A DNA stretch of 63,997 nucleotides from JBEKIK01 sp050013075 (GCA_050013075.1 JBEKFZ010000013.1:1-63997), one strand, 5' to 3'; positions 25,763 to 35,237 are shown, numbered from the stretch's first letter. Translations and numbers: made by a program. The notes: generated from the sequence alone by a model not told the origin.

Positions 25763-27089
25763 GTTCGTTCAATAATGCAGTAAGAAGGAAAAAGGTTCTC
25801 TCTGTCGCGCCGAGTTGCGATTGGACCAAAGATTTTGCCCGGCGGCCGAGTTCGGCGGCGTACTGCGGCTCTTTTAGGCAGCGGCGGACGAAGCGTTCCA
25901 GATCGGCGGCGTCGGCGAGTTGCGCGGCCGCGTTTTGGGTAAGCATGGAGGCAACAATGTCGCTGAAATTCCAGGTGTTCGGGCCGAAGGATACCGCCGC
26001 GCCGTAGGCGGCCGGCTCGATCATGTTCTGCCCGCCGCGACGGCCGAAACTTCCGCCCACAAAGGCGATTTGCGCGGTTCCCCACCACGCGCCGAGTTCG
26101 CCTACCGCGTCGACGAGCAAAATATGAGGCTGTTGGACGCGCGGCGAATTTTGTTGGTGCGGCAGTTCAACTGCCGCACCAACAGGGGCGGCTTTTTCTG
26201 TTAATTCCGTGCGGCGTTGCCAGGAAAGTCCCGATTGATCTATCAGCCGGGCAACGGCGTCAAAACGCTCCGGATGCCTGGGGACCAATACCAAACGCAG
26301 CCGGGGAAATTCCGCCATTAAGCGGCGGAATATTTCCAGCACGATCGACTCTTCCGGTTCCTGCGTGCTGCCGGCCAGCCAGACAATGTCGTCCCGGGTA
26401 AAACCAGCCAGTGAAGCAAGTCGCCGCGTGGCAGGATTGTCGCGGTCGGTCCGGGCGCCGTCGTATTTCATCGAGCCGGTTACCTGCACGGTCTCACCCC
26501 GGGCGCCCAGTAGGCGAAAACGCTCGGCATAAGTTTCGTCCTGCACGGCCACCAGATCGATCTGCCGCAAGAGCCGTGCGATCAGCGGACGAATCCGGCG
26601 ATAGCCGCGGAAACTGTGCTCGCTCAATCGGCCGTTGATGACGGCGACTTTTGCTCCGTGCCGCCGGGCTGCGCGGATCAGATTCGGCCAAAGTTCCAAT
26701 TCAGCCAGAACCAGTACGTCCGGCCGGATTCGCCGCATGGCCGCCGATACGGCCCAGGTGAAATCTAATGGACAATAAAACAAAGTAAGTTCGGGAAATT
26801 TTTTTTGGGCCAACTCCATGCCGGTGGCAGTGGTGGTCGAGATCACGCACTCCCAATCGGGTCGCTGTTTTTGAATAAGCCGAATAAGCGGCAGCAACAG
26901 ATTAACTTCGCCCACGCTGACGGCATGAAACCACAGGCAAGTTTTATCCGACCCGCGCCGCGGCACAAGCCCCAAAAACTTGGCGGCGTACCCCCGGCGA
27001 TATTTCCCCTTCCTCGCCGCCTGCCACAAAAACCAGGGCAGTGTGAAAAGGATCAGCAACAGGTATAAAACATTCAGCAGGTAAGGCAC
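25740..27089 (-). CDS. waaA: 3-deoxy-D-manno-octulosonic acid transferase
   Basis: KDO transferase, adding KDO to lipid A precursor at the inner membrane, which implies LPS synthesis. The 449-residue protein has an N-terminal anchor (LLNVLYLLLILFTLPWFLW), the GT30 blocks FHAVSVGEVNLLLPLI and VLAELELWPNLIRAARRHG, and a C-terminal GT-B half with FVGGSFGRRGGQNMIEPAAYG. An insertion of about 20 residues near position 305 (AAVELPHQQ and neighbours) is encoded by a perfect palindrome at 26153-26183 and is not expected in the family. The last residues (EGCKR) come from a tandem repeat. It stands alone on its strand. Confidence 0.92.
   Translation of the reverse strand: MPYLLNVLYLLLILFTLPWFLWQAARKGKYRRGYAAKFLGLVPRRGSDKTCLWFHAVSVGEVNLLLPLIRLIQKQRPDWECVISTTTATGMELAQKKFPELTLFYCPLDFTWAVSAAMRRIRPDVLVLAELELWPNLIRAARRHGAKVAVINGRLSEHSFRGYRRIRPLIARLLRQIDLVAVQDETYAERFRLLGARGETVQVTGSMKYDGARTDRDNPATRRLASLAGFTRDDIVWLAGSTQEPEESIVLEIFRRLMAEFPRLRLVLVPRHPERFDAVARLIDQSGLSWQRRTELTEKAAPVGAAVELPHQQNSPRVQQPHILLVDAVGELGAWWGTAQIAFVGGSFGRRGGQNMIEPAAYGAAVSFGPNTWNFSDIVASMLTQNAAAQLADAADLERFVRRCLKEPQYAAELGRRAKSLVQSQLGATERTFFLLTALLNERLEGCKR
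26153..26183. repeat. palindrome inside waaA
   Basis: GTTGGTGCGGCAGTT and its perfect complement flank one base, a 15-bp stem within the coding sequence. The same palindrome with a paired base change lies between genes at 32350-32380. Confidence 0.9.
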
Positions 27090-27166
27090 GCGGGAAATCC
27101 TTTTCCGATAATAAAATACATCTACTTATGGTTCCCGACCACGTAAAAGCTGCTTACGAGATTTTT

Positions 27167-27556
27167 TTACCAGCATTCCCAATTAAGACCTTCGATATCA
27201 GCAAAATGTTTATCTCGGGAAGCTAGAATAAAATTATGTTGCATGGCAAGGGCGGCAATCCAGATGTCATTTTCCGGTAGCGGTTTTCCTTTCATCCTTT
27301 GTTCATTTCTTAACCTGCCATACACATATGCCGTTCCGGCGTCGCAATTAAGAATGATCTTGTCAGCCATTAAACGGTTAATTTTTCGTAGATTTTCGCT
27401 TGTTTTTACAGATTTGAAAGCACCAAAATAAAGTTCACCCAGAACAATAGATGATAGAATTATCTTTGCATCCGCATGAATTCGCGTGCAAATGGCATCT
27501 TCATTCGCGAATAATCCCACGATAATATTCGTGTCAACAATATACCTACCATTCAT
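27167..27556 (-). CDS. vapC: PIN-domain toxin, VapC type
   Basis: A 129-residue PIN-domain ribonuclease. Acidic residues expected at the active site are visible: YIVDTNIIVGLF near the N-terminus, LGELYFGA in the middle, and ENDIWIAALAMQHNFILASRDKHF at the end. Such toxins cleave tRNA or rRNA when free of antitoxin. ATG 27556 (MNGRYIVD) is chosen; it overlaps the last 11 bp of the antitoxin gene, a usual arrangement for coupled translation. Confidence 0.88.
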   Translation of the reverse strand: MNGRYIVDTNIIVGLFANEDAICTRIHADAKIILSSIVLGELYFGAFKSVKTSENLRKINRLMADKIILNCDAGTAYVYGRLRNEQRMKGKPLPENDIWIAALAMQHNFILASRDKHFADIEGLNWECW

Positions 27557-27776
27557 GGGGATCAATCCTCTCGCAATCCTCCTCAATTGCTTGCAAGAAC
27601 TCCTTAGCTTCCTCGGGCGTCATAGTTCCTGCTAATTTTAAAAACTCCGCTCCGGATGTACCTTGAGGTGATGGCTCAGCCAATGATTGTGCATATTCCA
27701 CCACGCATTTTTGCATGGTTGGCGTGAGTTTGTCCATTCGTTCCAGGAGTTCAGTTTTAATGTTTTCTTCAATCAT
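27546..27776 (-). CDS. antitoxin partner of the PIN toxin
   Basis: A 76-residue acidic protein (MIEENIKTELLERMDKL...) encoded directly before and overlapping the PIN toxin. The N-terminal half is helical (TPTMQKCVVEYAQSLAE), and the C-terminal half (TMTPEEAKEFLQAIEEDCERID) looks like a toxin-binding tail. Its DNA-binding family is not obvious, but position and size make an antitoxin the best reading. A purine-rich GGAG-like site precedes ATG 27776. Confidence 0.8.
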   Translation of the reverse strand: MIEENIKTELLERMDKLTPTMQKCVVEYAQSLAEPSPQGTSGAEFLKLAGTMTPEEAKEFLQAIEEDCERIDPHEW

Positions 27777-27800
27777 ATATTAATCTCCTTATTTGGTATT

Positions 27801-28423
27801 TTATTTCCCTATATGTGGCCTTAATACTTTTTCGAAAACTTCAATAGCATTATTAATCTTTTCGGCAAATTTATCTAATAATAGGTTATTGAAGATTATA
27901 GATCTTATTTCGTTTAATTCTTCCTTTGATAAATTTTCTGAACCAGGAGATTATTTATGCTCATAAAATAAAAACATATTTTTGAGAAACTCAAATCTAC
28001 ATTCGCGCAAAGGATTAATTGCATTCTGGAATTCAGTCCCCCATTCAATTTGAGCATCTAAATATCGTTCTTCAAGTGCTTTGAAAGTTTCCTCGAAACT
28101 TTAAATTACTGTGAGTGTATGATTGGATCCTCATAATCTTTTATTCCACTTCTTGGATTACCTTATGAGACACCTGAATTTCGAGCTATTTTGAAAGCTT
28201 CACGAACTTTATATACAGCCTTGAGCACTTGCTTTGCAATTTCATATTCAGATTTGCCTTTTAGTTCTTTTCGCCATGTAGCCAAACCACGCCACGCAAT
28301 AAAAGCAGCCGCCAGTGCGGAGATTGCAAGAATTATATCTTTAGCAAGAGTGATATATTCTGGAATCGTTAGCGGATGGGGTGTTTTCTCAGGCGTATTT
28401 AAGAAAGATAAAATATCGATCAT
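27801..28423 (-). pseudogene. broken gene for a TM plus coiled-coil protein
   Basis: The first intact piece (28163-28423, 86 aa) has a membrane helix (IILAISALAAAFIAW) followed by LATWRKELKGKSEYEIAKQV. The same frame continues past a stop at 28163-28165 with GNPRSGIKDYEDPIIHSQ to a second stop. Shifted frames then continue with SFEETFKALEERYLDAQIEW, and after another stop with SPGSENLSKEELNEIRS up to 27801. Read together the pieces make one protein of about 200 residues, so the gene carries at least two stops and two frameshifts. The family (TM helix, TWRKELKGK block, helical tail) is of unknown function. The low GC suggests an imported gene now decaying. Confidence 0.75.
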
Positions 28424-28456
28424 GATAAATATTTACGGTTTTCGCTCTCATCATTG

Positions 28457-28488
28457 TTTTCCGCTCGCTCCCCTTCGGGTCGCGGCTA
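28457..28488. repeat. CGACCCGAAGG-type repeat
   Basis: TAGCCGCGACCCGAAGGGGA plus GCG, on the minus strand, is repeated with one change at 47699-47727. Both copies lie downstream of a minus-strand gene that also has GGATGAA heptads. Confidence 0.65.
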
Positions 28489-28530
28489 AACGTGATAATT
28501 CCTGCCGAATATTCACTTTCCCACTATTTT

Positions 28531-28568
28531 TCATCCTTCATCCTTCATCCCTCATCCTTCATCCTTCC
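28531..28568 (-). repeat. GGATGAA heptads after secA
   Basis: Four to five GGATGAA/GGATGAG units follow the secA stop codon at a distance of about six bases, in sense orientation for secA. Confidence 0.7.
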
Positions 28569-28570
28569 GA

Positions 28571-31500
28571 TCACCCTTTCCTCATGCAGCAGTTTTTGAA
28601 TTTTTTTCCGCTTCCGCACGGGCAGGGGTCGTTGCGCCCCACGCGCTGCTGGCGGTTGCGGATGGGCTGCGGCTTGTGGTCGGTTTCGGTGCCCTCGATG
28701 GCGGCCTGCTGCTGCGAGGCGATCTCCCCTGCCGAGGAGGCGTCTTCATGAACGGCCTCGGACTGCGCCCAGGTCGAGCCTACAAAACGCTCGTCGAGTT
28801 GTTCCATCTTGAAGACCAGGTCGGTCACCCGTTCGCCCACCGAGGTCCACATCTGCTCGAAAATCTTCATGCCTTCGCGCTTGTATTCCACCTTGGGATC
28901 GATTTGGGCGTAACCGCGCAGGCCGACGCTGCTGCGCAAGTGGTCCATGGCCAGCAGGTGATCTTTCCAGGCGGTGTCGAGCAATTGCAGCACCAAGGAG
29001 CGTTCCATGCGCCGCATTTCCGGACGGTATTTTTCCTCCACGGCCATGGCCAGGTGGCGTTTAAGTTGCTCCGGGGTGAGGCGGAGCATCTTTTCGGGCG
29101 GAAGTTCATAGCGGTATTGCACAACCAGCCAATTGTATAGTTTTTTCAGTTCGCCGTTTTCCTCGGCGGTGCTGGGCGCCTTTTCGTCCGGCATCCTGAG
29201 CGGAAATACGTTTGCCTCCCAGGCCAAGGCTTCTTCCAAGGCCGGGGTGTAGCCGGCCATATAACGGCGGCTATGCTCGACAAACATGGCGCGGATCTCG
29301 TCGCGCTGCTTGTTTTTCAAATCCTCCAGGTCCAGGTCGACCTGGAAACGGTCGCGGGCCCAGGACACAAGTTGCTCGCGGTCGTAATGCTTGTGCCCGC
29401 CGGCGTCGCGTGTAGTGAAATGGGCCAGCGCCGCCATGACCGGATATTCGAACTCCCGCTGATCGTAAGCCTCTTCCGCGCGCCGGCGTACAAGATCCTT
29501 GAAAGCGGCGAGTTCCAGGTTGCGCATGGCAGCCGGCTCCAAATCGATGCCGAATTTATGCCGCACCCAGGCGCAGGCCGAACGGACGCCGAAATCGGGA
29601 TCGAGAAACGACGCGCCGTCGCCAAGGTCGACTTTTTGCACGGCGGCCCGGGCGCGCTGGATCAGATCTTCTCCCACCTTATCGCGCCCCAGTTGACGCA
29701 GATCGCGGTCGCGCAGGCTCAGCTTCCAGCGGACGTTGACCGCCTTGGTCAATGCCTCCCAGCTCCACTCGCCGGGATCTTCGTCTTGTGGGAGGTTTTC
29801 CTCGATCAAGTCGAGCACCTGGCCCTCGACCATGCGCTGGGCCTCGTCTTTGGCGAATTGCTGGGCCTGATCGAAGTCCATGCCGTGGAAATCGCGGGGG
29901 TCGAACTCCATGGCCAGTTGTTTGCCGGCCCATTGGGCGAACGTCGCGGCGCCGTAATCCTTGGCGAGAAATTCGTCGAGATAGTGATCGACCTGCTGGC
30001 GGATCATATCCACGATAAGTTGTTTGCAGTTGGCGCCGTTGAGGATGTTTTGCCGGTATCCGTAAACGCGTTTGCGCTGCTCGTCCATGACTTCGTCGTA
30101 TTCGAGCAGGTTCTTGCGGATTTCGAAGTTTCGCTCCTCGACCTTTTTTTGCGCGCCTTCGATGCGGCGCGAGACCATGTGGCTTTCGATGGCTTCGCCT
30201 TCCTTCATGCCCAGGCGAGTGAGGATGTTTTTCACCCATTCGCCGGCGAAGATCCGCATCAGGTCGTCTTCCAGCGAAAGAAAGAAGCGGTTGGAGCCCG
30301 GGTCGCCTTGCCGGCCCGCTCGGCCGCGGAGCTGCAGATCGATGCGCCGTGCTTCGTGCCGTTCGCTTCCGATGATGTGCAGTCCGCCCATGGCCGCCAC
30401 TTCACGCCCCTCGGCCTTGGTCTGCTCGCGCTGTTCGATCTCGTTGACCAGGGCGTCCCACTCGTTTTGCGGCACTTCCAGGCGGGTGGGATATTTCTCT
30501 TGCAGCAAGGCCCAGGTCATGGCCTCTGGATTGCCGCCGAGGATGATATCGGTGCCGCGCCCGGCCATGTTGGTGGCGATTGTGACGGCGCTTTTTCGCC
30601 CGGCCTGGGCCACGATCTCGGCCTCGCGCTGGTGGTGCTTGGCGTTTAAGACCTGGTGTGCGATGCCGCGTTTTTCCAGCATCTGCGAGATCAGTTCGCT
30701 GCGTTCGATGGAGACCGTGCCCACCAGCATCGGGCGCCCGCGGCGCTCGATGGCCTTGATTTTCTCGCGCGGTATTGTTTGCACGTCGTTTTTGAATCCC
30801 TTCGGCTCGAAATCGATGGAATTTTCGGTTTCGCGCACGATTCGGCCGGGCCAGGCCTCGCCTTTCAACGACACCACCACGTCCCATTTGTTCATCCGCT
30901 CGATTTCGTCGACGATGGCGGTGTATTTTTCCCGCTCGGTGCGGAAGATCATGTCGGCATTGTTGATGCGCTTTAGCGGCATATTCGTGGGTACGGCGAT
31001 CACGTCGAGTTTATAGATTTTCCAGAATTCGGCGGCCTCGGTCATGGCCGTGCCCGTCATGCCGCAAATCTTGCCGTAGAGTTTGAAAAAGTTTTGCAGC
31101 GTGATGGTGGCCAGGGTCTGGTTTTCCTCCTTGATGCGTACGCCCTCCTTGGCCTCGACCGCCTGGTGCAGGCCGTCGCTCCAATTTCGTCCGGGCATCA
31201 AGCGGCCGGTGAACTCGTCGACGATGACCACCTCGTCGCCGTTGACCACGTAGTTCACGTCGCGCTTGTAAAGGTGATGGGCCTTAAGCGAGTTGTCGAT
31301 CAAGTGCGGCCATTCCATGTGGCCGGCGGTGTAAAAGCTTTCCACGCCCGCCAGTTGTTCGGCGGCCCGTACGCCTTCGTCGGTCAAGTTAGCCGTGTGC
31401 TCCTTTTCCTTGACCTCGAAGTGGAGGTCTTTTTTCAACTGCCGGGCAATACGGTCGGCCATGGCGTAGCGGCGGACGTCGTCGAACGCCGGGCCGGATA

Positions 31501-32263
31501 TGATAAGCGGCGTGCGGGCTTCATCGACCAGGATGTTGTCCACTTCGTCGATGATCGCGTAATGCAGCGGGCCTTGCGATTGCTGCAAATGTTTGGGGAA
31601 TAGATCGTCGCCCCTGGCCGCCGGACGCATGTTGTCGCGCAGATAATCGAAGCCGAACTCGTTGTTCGTGCCGTAGGTGATGTCGCAGTCGTAGGCTTTT
31701 TGCCGCCCTTCGGTTTCCATGTTGCTTTGGATCGCGCCCACGGTAAGCCCCAGGGACATATAGAGCGGTCCCATCCATTCCATGTCGCGGCGGGCGAGGT
31801 AGTCGTTTACGGTGACCACGTGCACGCCTTTACCTTCCAAGGCGTTCAGATAGGCCGGCAGCGTGGCGACCAGCGTTTTGCCCTCGCCGGTGACCATCTC
31901 GGCTATGCAACCGCGATGCAACACGATGCCGCCCATCAATTGCACGTCGAAGTGCCGCATTCCCAACACCTTGCGCCCGGCCTCGCGGCACACGGCAAAG
32001 GCCTCGATCAACAAGTCGTCCAGAGTCTCGCCGGCCGCCAACCGCTTGCGGAACTTGACGGTCTGTTCCCGCAATTCGGCGTCGGTCATCTCCTGATACT
32101 TCGGTTCCAGGGTGTTGATGGCGGCAACCGTGGGCTGAAGTTTTTTCAGATACCGGGCGTTGGACGAGCCGAAAAGACTGGTGATCGCCCTTTCGATCCC
32201 CCGGCCGATGCCGCCGAAAAACCCGCCCAGCACGTCGCCGATTTGTGTAAAAAGTTCTTCCAT
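28571..32263 (-). CDS. secA: preprotein translocase ATPase SecA, long form
   Basis: Motor ATPase of the Sec pathway, driving unfolded preproteins through SecYEG. Walker A MVTGEGKTLVA and IIDEVDNILVDEARTPLIISG are in the first nucleotide-binding domain; TNMAGRGTDI is in the second. The C-terminus has the zinc-binding CPCGSGKKFKNCC used to contact SecB or ribosomes. At 1230 residues it is about a third longer than E. coli SecA. Extra sequence includes about 45 residues before RGRPMLVGT in NBD2 and a large charged expansion in the helical wing region. Long SecA proteins are typical of planctomycetes. ATG 32263 is the start. Confidence 0.95.
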   Translation of the reverse strand: MEELFTQIGDVLGGFFGGIGRGIERAITSLFGSSNARYLKKLQPTVAAINTLEPKYQEMTDAELREQTVKFRKRLAAGETLDDLLIEAFAVCREAGRKVLGMRHFDVQLMGGIVLHRGCIAEMVTGEGKTLVATLPAYLNALEGKGVHVVTVNDYLARRDMEWMGPLYMSLGLTVGAIQSNMETEGRQKAYDCDITYGTNNEFGFDYLRDNMRPAARGDDLFPKHLQQSQGPLHYAIIDEVDNILVDEARTPLIISGPAFDDVRRYAMADRIARQLKKDLHFEVKEKEHTANLTDEGVRAAEQLAGVESFYTAGHMEWPHLIDNSLKAHHLYKRDVNYVVNGDEVVIVDEFTGRLMPGRNWSDGLHQAVEAKEGVRIKEENQTLATITLQNFFKLYGKICGMTGTAMTEAAEFWKIYKLDVIAVPTNMPLKRINNADMIFRTEREKYTAIVDEIERMNKWDVVVSLKGEAWPGRIVRETENSIDFEPKGFKNDVQTIPREKIKAIERRGRPMLVGTVSIERSELISQMLEKRGIAHQVLNAKHHQREAEIVAQAGRKSAVTIATNMAGRGTDIILGGNPEAMTWALLQEKYPTRLEVPQNEWDALVNEIEQREQTKAEGREVAAMGGLHIIGSERHEARRIDLQLRGRAGRQGDPGSNRFFLSLEDDLMRIFAGEWVKNILTRLGMKEGEAIESHMVSRRIEGAQKKVEERNFEIRKNLLEYDEVMDEQRKRVYGYRQNILNGANCKQLIVDMIRQQVDHYLDEFLAKDYGAATFAQWAGKQLAMEFDPRDFHGMDFDQAQQFAKDEAQRMVEGQVLDLIEENLPQDEDPGEWSWEALTKAVNVRWKLSLRDRDLRQLGRDKVGEDLIQRARAAVQKVDLGDGASFLDPDFGVRSACAWVRHKFGIDLEPAAMRNLELAAFKDLVRRRAEEAYDQREFEYPVMAALAHFTTRDAGGHKHYDREQLVSWARDRFQVDLDLEDLKNKQRDEIRAMFVEHSRRYMAGYTPALEEALAWEANVFPLRMPDEKAPSTAEENGELKKLYNWLVVQYRYELPPEKMLRLTPEQLKRHLAMAVEEKYRPEMRRMERSLVLQLLDTAWKDHLLAMDHLRSSVGLRGYAQIDPKVEYKREGMKIFEQMWTSVGERVTDLVFKMEQLDERFVGSTWAQSEAVHEDASSAGEIASQQQAAIEGTETDHKPQPIRNRQQRVGRNDPCPCGSGKKFKNCCMRKG

Positions 32264-32269
32264 ATTTTA

Positions 32270-32421
32270 TTTAGCCCCCGGTGAACAGACCCGGGGTTCT
32301 TTATTTAGCCCCCGGTGAACACACCGGGGGTTATTTCGGGCAAATCTCCGTTGGGGCGGCAGTTAAACTGCCGCCCCAACAGTTCTTCGCTTTTCCCCCA
32401 TGTTTACAGGGGGGGCTAAAT
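32270..32421. repeat. TTTAGCCCCCGG palindrome cluster
   Basis: Two direct copies (32270-32298 and 32304-32335) of TTTAGCCCCCGGTGAACA, each a hairpin, are followed by a perfect 15-bp palindrome (32350-32380, GTTGGGGCGGCAGTT stem) and an inverted third copy (32395-32421). Together they fill the region upstream of secA. From 32422 to 32763 I see no gene. Confidence 0.75.
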
Positions 32422-32763
32422 ATAAACTCCAATCCAACCTTAATTATACAAATATGTGCAAATTACCCAATTTAACAATATTGTTTACAATCCAAGCGCA
32501 TTTTACCTCAATATGGCAATTTACTCTGCCCGGGTATGGAGGGTCAAGAACGAAAAAGTTGGAGCCTGTGCTGATTTTCGAATAGGAATTTCTGTTCCAC
32601 CCCTTATGATCCCCCTATATGATCCATGGTTGGTCATAGTGCCCACGAGGTGAATTTTTTCTGATTTCAATTAAGAAGACAGTTGATATTACGAATAAGA
32701 TAATACGTGATCGAACAAATCTAATGCTTGCCGTAAGCTGTAATAAAGTCGGAGGAGTGGTAC

Positions 32764-34563
32764 ATGATAAAAATGTTTCATAAGAATTATTGGGCAGTAT
32801 TATTTATTAGCTTTTCCGCGATTATTTATCTAAATACTTCCTGTTCTCGCAACGACACGAAAACGCTTGAAAAGCAGTTCATCGGCATTTGGCACACAGA
32901 ATATGAAGACTCCGGCGGCACACACAATCGGTATCTTAATTTTCGATATGATAATAACAGTCACGTCACGGCCACGATGGATGAACCTGATGAGGATTGG
33001 TATGGCGTTCCCATCTGGAATTTGATTATTAACAACAACATAATTCACGCGGAATTATGGTGGGGAATGGAGCAGTTTGACGGGACATTGGAGAATAACG
33101 GTTCAATAATCAAAGGAAATAGGATTATAGATAACGGTAATGCGCAGAAGCCGATTCTATACAAGCGTGTCAATTCCGATGCGAGTTTATCGTTTAAGAA
33201 ACCGCGAATCGACAACAGCGGTAAAACGCAAAAGGAATATAAATACGAGATGCCTAGCGATGATAATGATGGATTTGCAATAGGAAGTTTGTCGGAGGCG
33301 GCGGCTGATGCGTCAAAAATATACAATTTGATGAATCGGATTCTCTCCGCATCGATTCCCAATATTCACGGCATTTTAATTCTGAAAGACGGAAAACTCG
33401 TCTGTGAAGAATATTTTTATGGTTACGATAAAGCAAGAACGCACAGGCTTCACTCGGAAACAAAGAGCTTTACTTCGGCTCTGATAGGGATTGCCTTGGA
33501 CAAAGGTTTAATAAAAGATGTGAATTCCAACGTGTATGAATATTTCCAAGAACATAAGAATGCGCCGTGGGTATCCAATAGATACGGCATAACAATAAAG
33601 CATCTCTTGTCTATGACGGCAGGTTTGCAGTGGCGCCCTTTAACAGCTAATTCAACTAATTTAAGGCCCGATCTCGTTATGATGTACGAGAGCAAGAGTT
33701 GGCTTGAATACTTGCTCAACAAAAAACAGTCTGAGCAGCCTGGCACGCATTTCTTTTATAATGACGGGCTTTCAATTCTTTTAGGATGCGTGTTAAGCAG
33801 GGCATCCGGCAACACTGTGAAAGATTTTGCGGAGGAATATCTTTTTAAACCATTGAATATCACAAAATACAGTTGGGACGTACACGCTGACGGCACCACT
33901 CGCAGCGAAGGCGGATTAAAAATGCGGCCGCGAGACATGCTAAAATTCGGCCTCCTTTTTTTAAACAAAGGGCACTGGAACGGCAAACGTATTTTATCGG
34001 AAAAATGGATCGCAGAATCCACTGCGCGACAAACACCGTTAAACGAGGAACAATATGGCTATCAACACTATGGCTATCAGTGGTGGATGGGCAATTTTGT
34101 GATTAATCATCGCGTTATCAAATCCTATTTTGCCCGAGGCTTCGGGGAGCAATTCATTTTCGTCGTGCCGGAAATAGAAATGGTGGTTGTATTTACCGCG
34201 GGGAACTATTTCCAGGTGGAACATCGGCCGTTGGAAATGATGGCGGAATATATTCTTCCCGCCTTTTTAGGGGATAAAGTTATGGCGTCAGATCAACATA
34301 TATCCCCGGAAAATATAGATAAAATCACCGGCGAATATTCTAATAATAGAAATGAGAGATTCATAATTAAATTCGAAAACAACAAGTTATATGTTATAGA
34401 TCCCGGAAAAAACAAAATAGAAGTATTTATGATTAATGACAAACATTATTATTCCAAGAATCCACCGGCAGATGGTATATTATGTGAAGGTGAAAATGGA
34501 AAAATATCCTGCTTGGAAATATATATTAACGGTCTAAAAGTCGATGAACTAAAAAAATTGTAA
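32764..34563 (+). CDS. serine hydrolase lipoprotein, beta-lactamase family
   Basis: A 599-residue lipoprotein. The signal peptide ends in LNTSC, a lipobox. Residues 25-130 look like a small beta-rich domain, followed by a class C beta-lactamase-like serine hydrolase domain (about 190-500). The nucleophile motif is SETKSFTSALIGIALDKG near residue 231, and FFYNDGLSILLGCVLSR and ARGFGEQFIFVVPEIEMVV are the other landmarks. This subfamily includes esterases and amidohydrolases such as 6-aminohexanoate-dimer hydrolase relatives, not necessarily antibiotic resistance. A C-terminal beta domain completes it. GGAGGAG precedes ATG 32764. GC is lower than in its neighbours. Confidence 0.88.
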   Translation: MIKMFHKNYWAVLFISFSAIIYLNTSCSRNDTKTLEKQFIGIWHTEYEDSGGTHNRYLNFRYDNNSHVTATMDEPDEDWYGVPIWNLIINNNIIHAELWWGMEQFDGTLENNGSIIKGNRIIDNGNAQKPILYKRVNSDASLSFKKPRIDNSGKTQKEYKYEMPSDDNDGFAIGSLSEAAADASKIYNLMNRILSASIPNIHGILILKDGKLVCEEYFYGYDKARTHRLHSETKSFTSALIGIALDKGLIKDVNSNVYEYFQEHKNAPWVSNRYGITIKHLLSMTAGLQWRPLTANSTNLRPDLVMMYESKSWLEYLLNKKQSEQPGTHFFYNDGLSILLGCVLSRASGNTVKDFAEEYLFKPLNITKYSWDVHADGTTRSEGGLKMRPRDMLKFGLLFLNKGHWNGKRILSEKWIAESTARQTPLNEEQYGYQHYGYQWWMGNFVINHRVIKSYFARGFGEQFIFVVPEIEMVVVFTAGNYFQVEHRPLEMMAEYILPAFLGDKVMASDQHISPENIDKITGEYSNNRNERFIIKFENNKLYVIDPGKNKIEVFMINDKHYYSKNPPADGILCEGENGKISCLEIYINGLKVDELKKL

Positions 34564-34660
34564 ATATTTTATAAAACGCCGGTTGATAAGTTCGGCCCGA
34601 GGCGCCGGCTGGAAATTCTCAATTCCCCGGGTGATACTCCATCATTAAAGGAAAACGCCC

Positions 34661-34996
34661 ATGACTGTCGAACAACTAATATTCGTCGGTTTTAATGGTA
34701 AGGCAATGGCCCTGGATCGCGATACGGGCGAAATCATCTGGTCTAACAACTCGATGCACAAAGGACATGTCATTTTCCTGTTGGATGGCGACCGTTTGAT
34801 TGCCTCGACCAACGGATATATATACTGTCTCGATCCGCTGACCGGCCAGATACTCTGGCACAATCCCATGAAAGGCTACGGTTGGGGCATTGCATCGTTG
34901 GCATCCGTTCGCGGATCCAGCCTTCAAGTCGTGGTGCATCAGGCGGCGCAAGCCGAGGCCCATACCGCGGCAACTTCCGCTGCGGCGGCTTCATGA
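34661..34996 (+). CDS. small PQQ-like beta-propeller repeat protein
   Basis: A 111-residue protein with two PQQ-like blades: FVGFNGKAMALDRDTGEIIWSNN and STNGYIYCLDPLTGQILWHNP, each with the Asp-x-Thr-Gly-x-x-x-W pattern. Two blades cannot form a full propeller, so it may oligomerise or be a detached fragment. The C-terminus is Ala-rich (AAQAEAHTAATSAAAAS). No signal peptide is seen. AAAGGA lies upstream of ATG 34661. Confidence 0.75.
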   Translation: MTVEQLIFVGFNGKAMALDRDTGEIIWSNNSMHKGHVIFLLDGDRLIASTNGYIYCLDPLTGQILWHNPMKGYGWGIASLASVRGSSLQVVVHQAAQAEAHTAATSAAAAS

Positions 34997-35045
34997 GTAC
35001 TATTCTACCCCGGTATAAAGGGTCAAGAACGAAAACGTCGCATCC

Positions 35046-35237
35046 TTACCGTTTGCAAAACTTTATGAAATTGGCGATGCTGCGGTCGTAAGTTTTTTCG
35101 CCGTCCTTGGGAAAGAAGCAACCCGGTATTTCCCCGGCTTCGCGGTGATAACGCACGCACTCGCAGCAAAGCCCGCGCTTGGAACAACTGTACGTGCAGG
35201 TGCAATTTTTAAGATTATTTTCTTTCATGCATTCCAT
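35046..35237 (-). CDS. Cys-rich DUF6485 protein
   Basis: A 63-residue protein rich in cysteine (NCTCTYSCSKRGLCCECVRYH, then PGCFFP), matching the DUF6485 pattern that includes HREAGEIPGCFFPKDGEKTYDRS. The cysteines suggest a metal or iron-sulphur site. Function is unknown. ATG 35237 (MECMKENN) is chosen because GGGAG lies six bases upstream; an earlier frame extends into a palindromic repeat. Transcription direction and position suggest an independent gene. Confidence 0.8.
   Translation of the reverse strand: MECMKENNLKNCTCTYSCSKRGLCCECVRYHREAGEIPGCFFPKDGEKTYDRSIANFIKFCKR

Noticed and set aside
32764..34563. antibiotic-resistance beta-lactamase
   Set aside because: The motifs are those of broad serine hydrolases related to esterases and NylB-like enzymes; resistance cannot be inferred.
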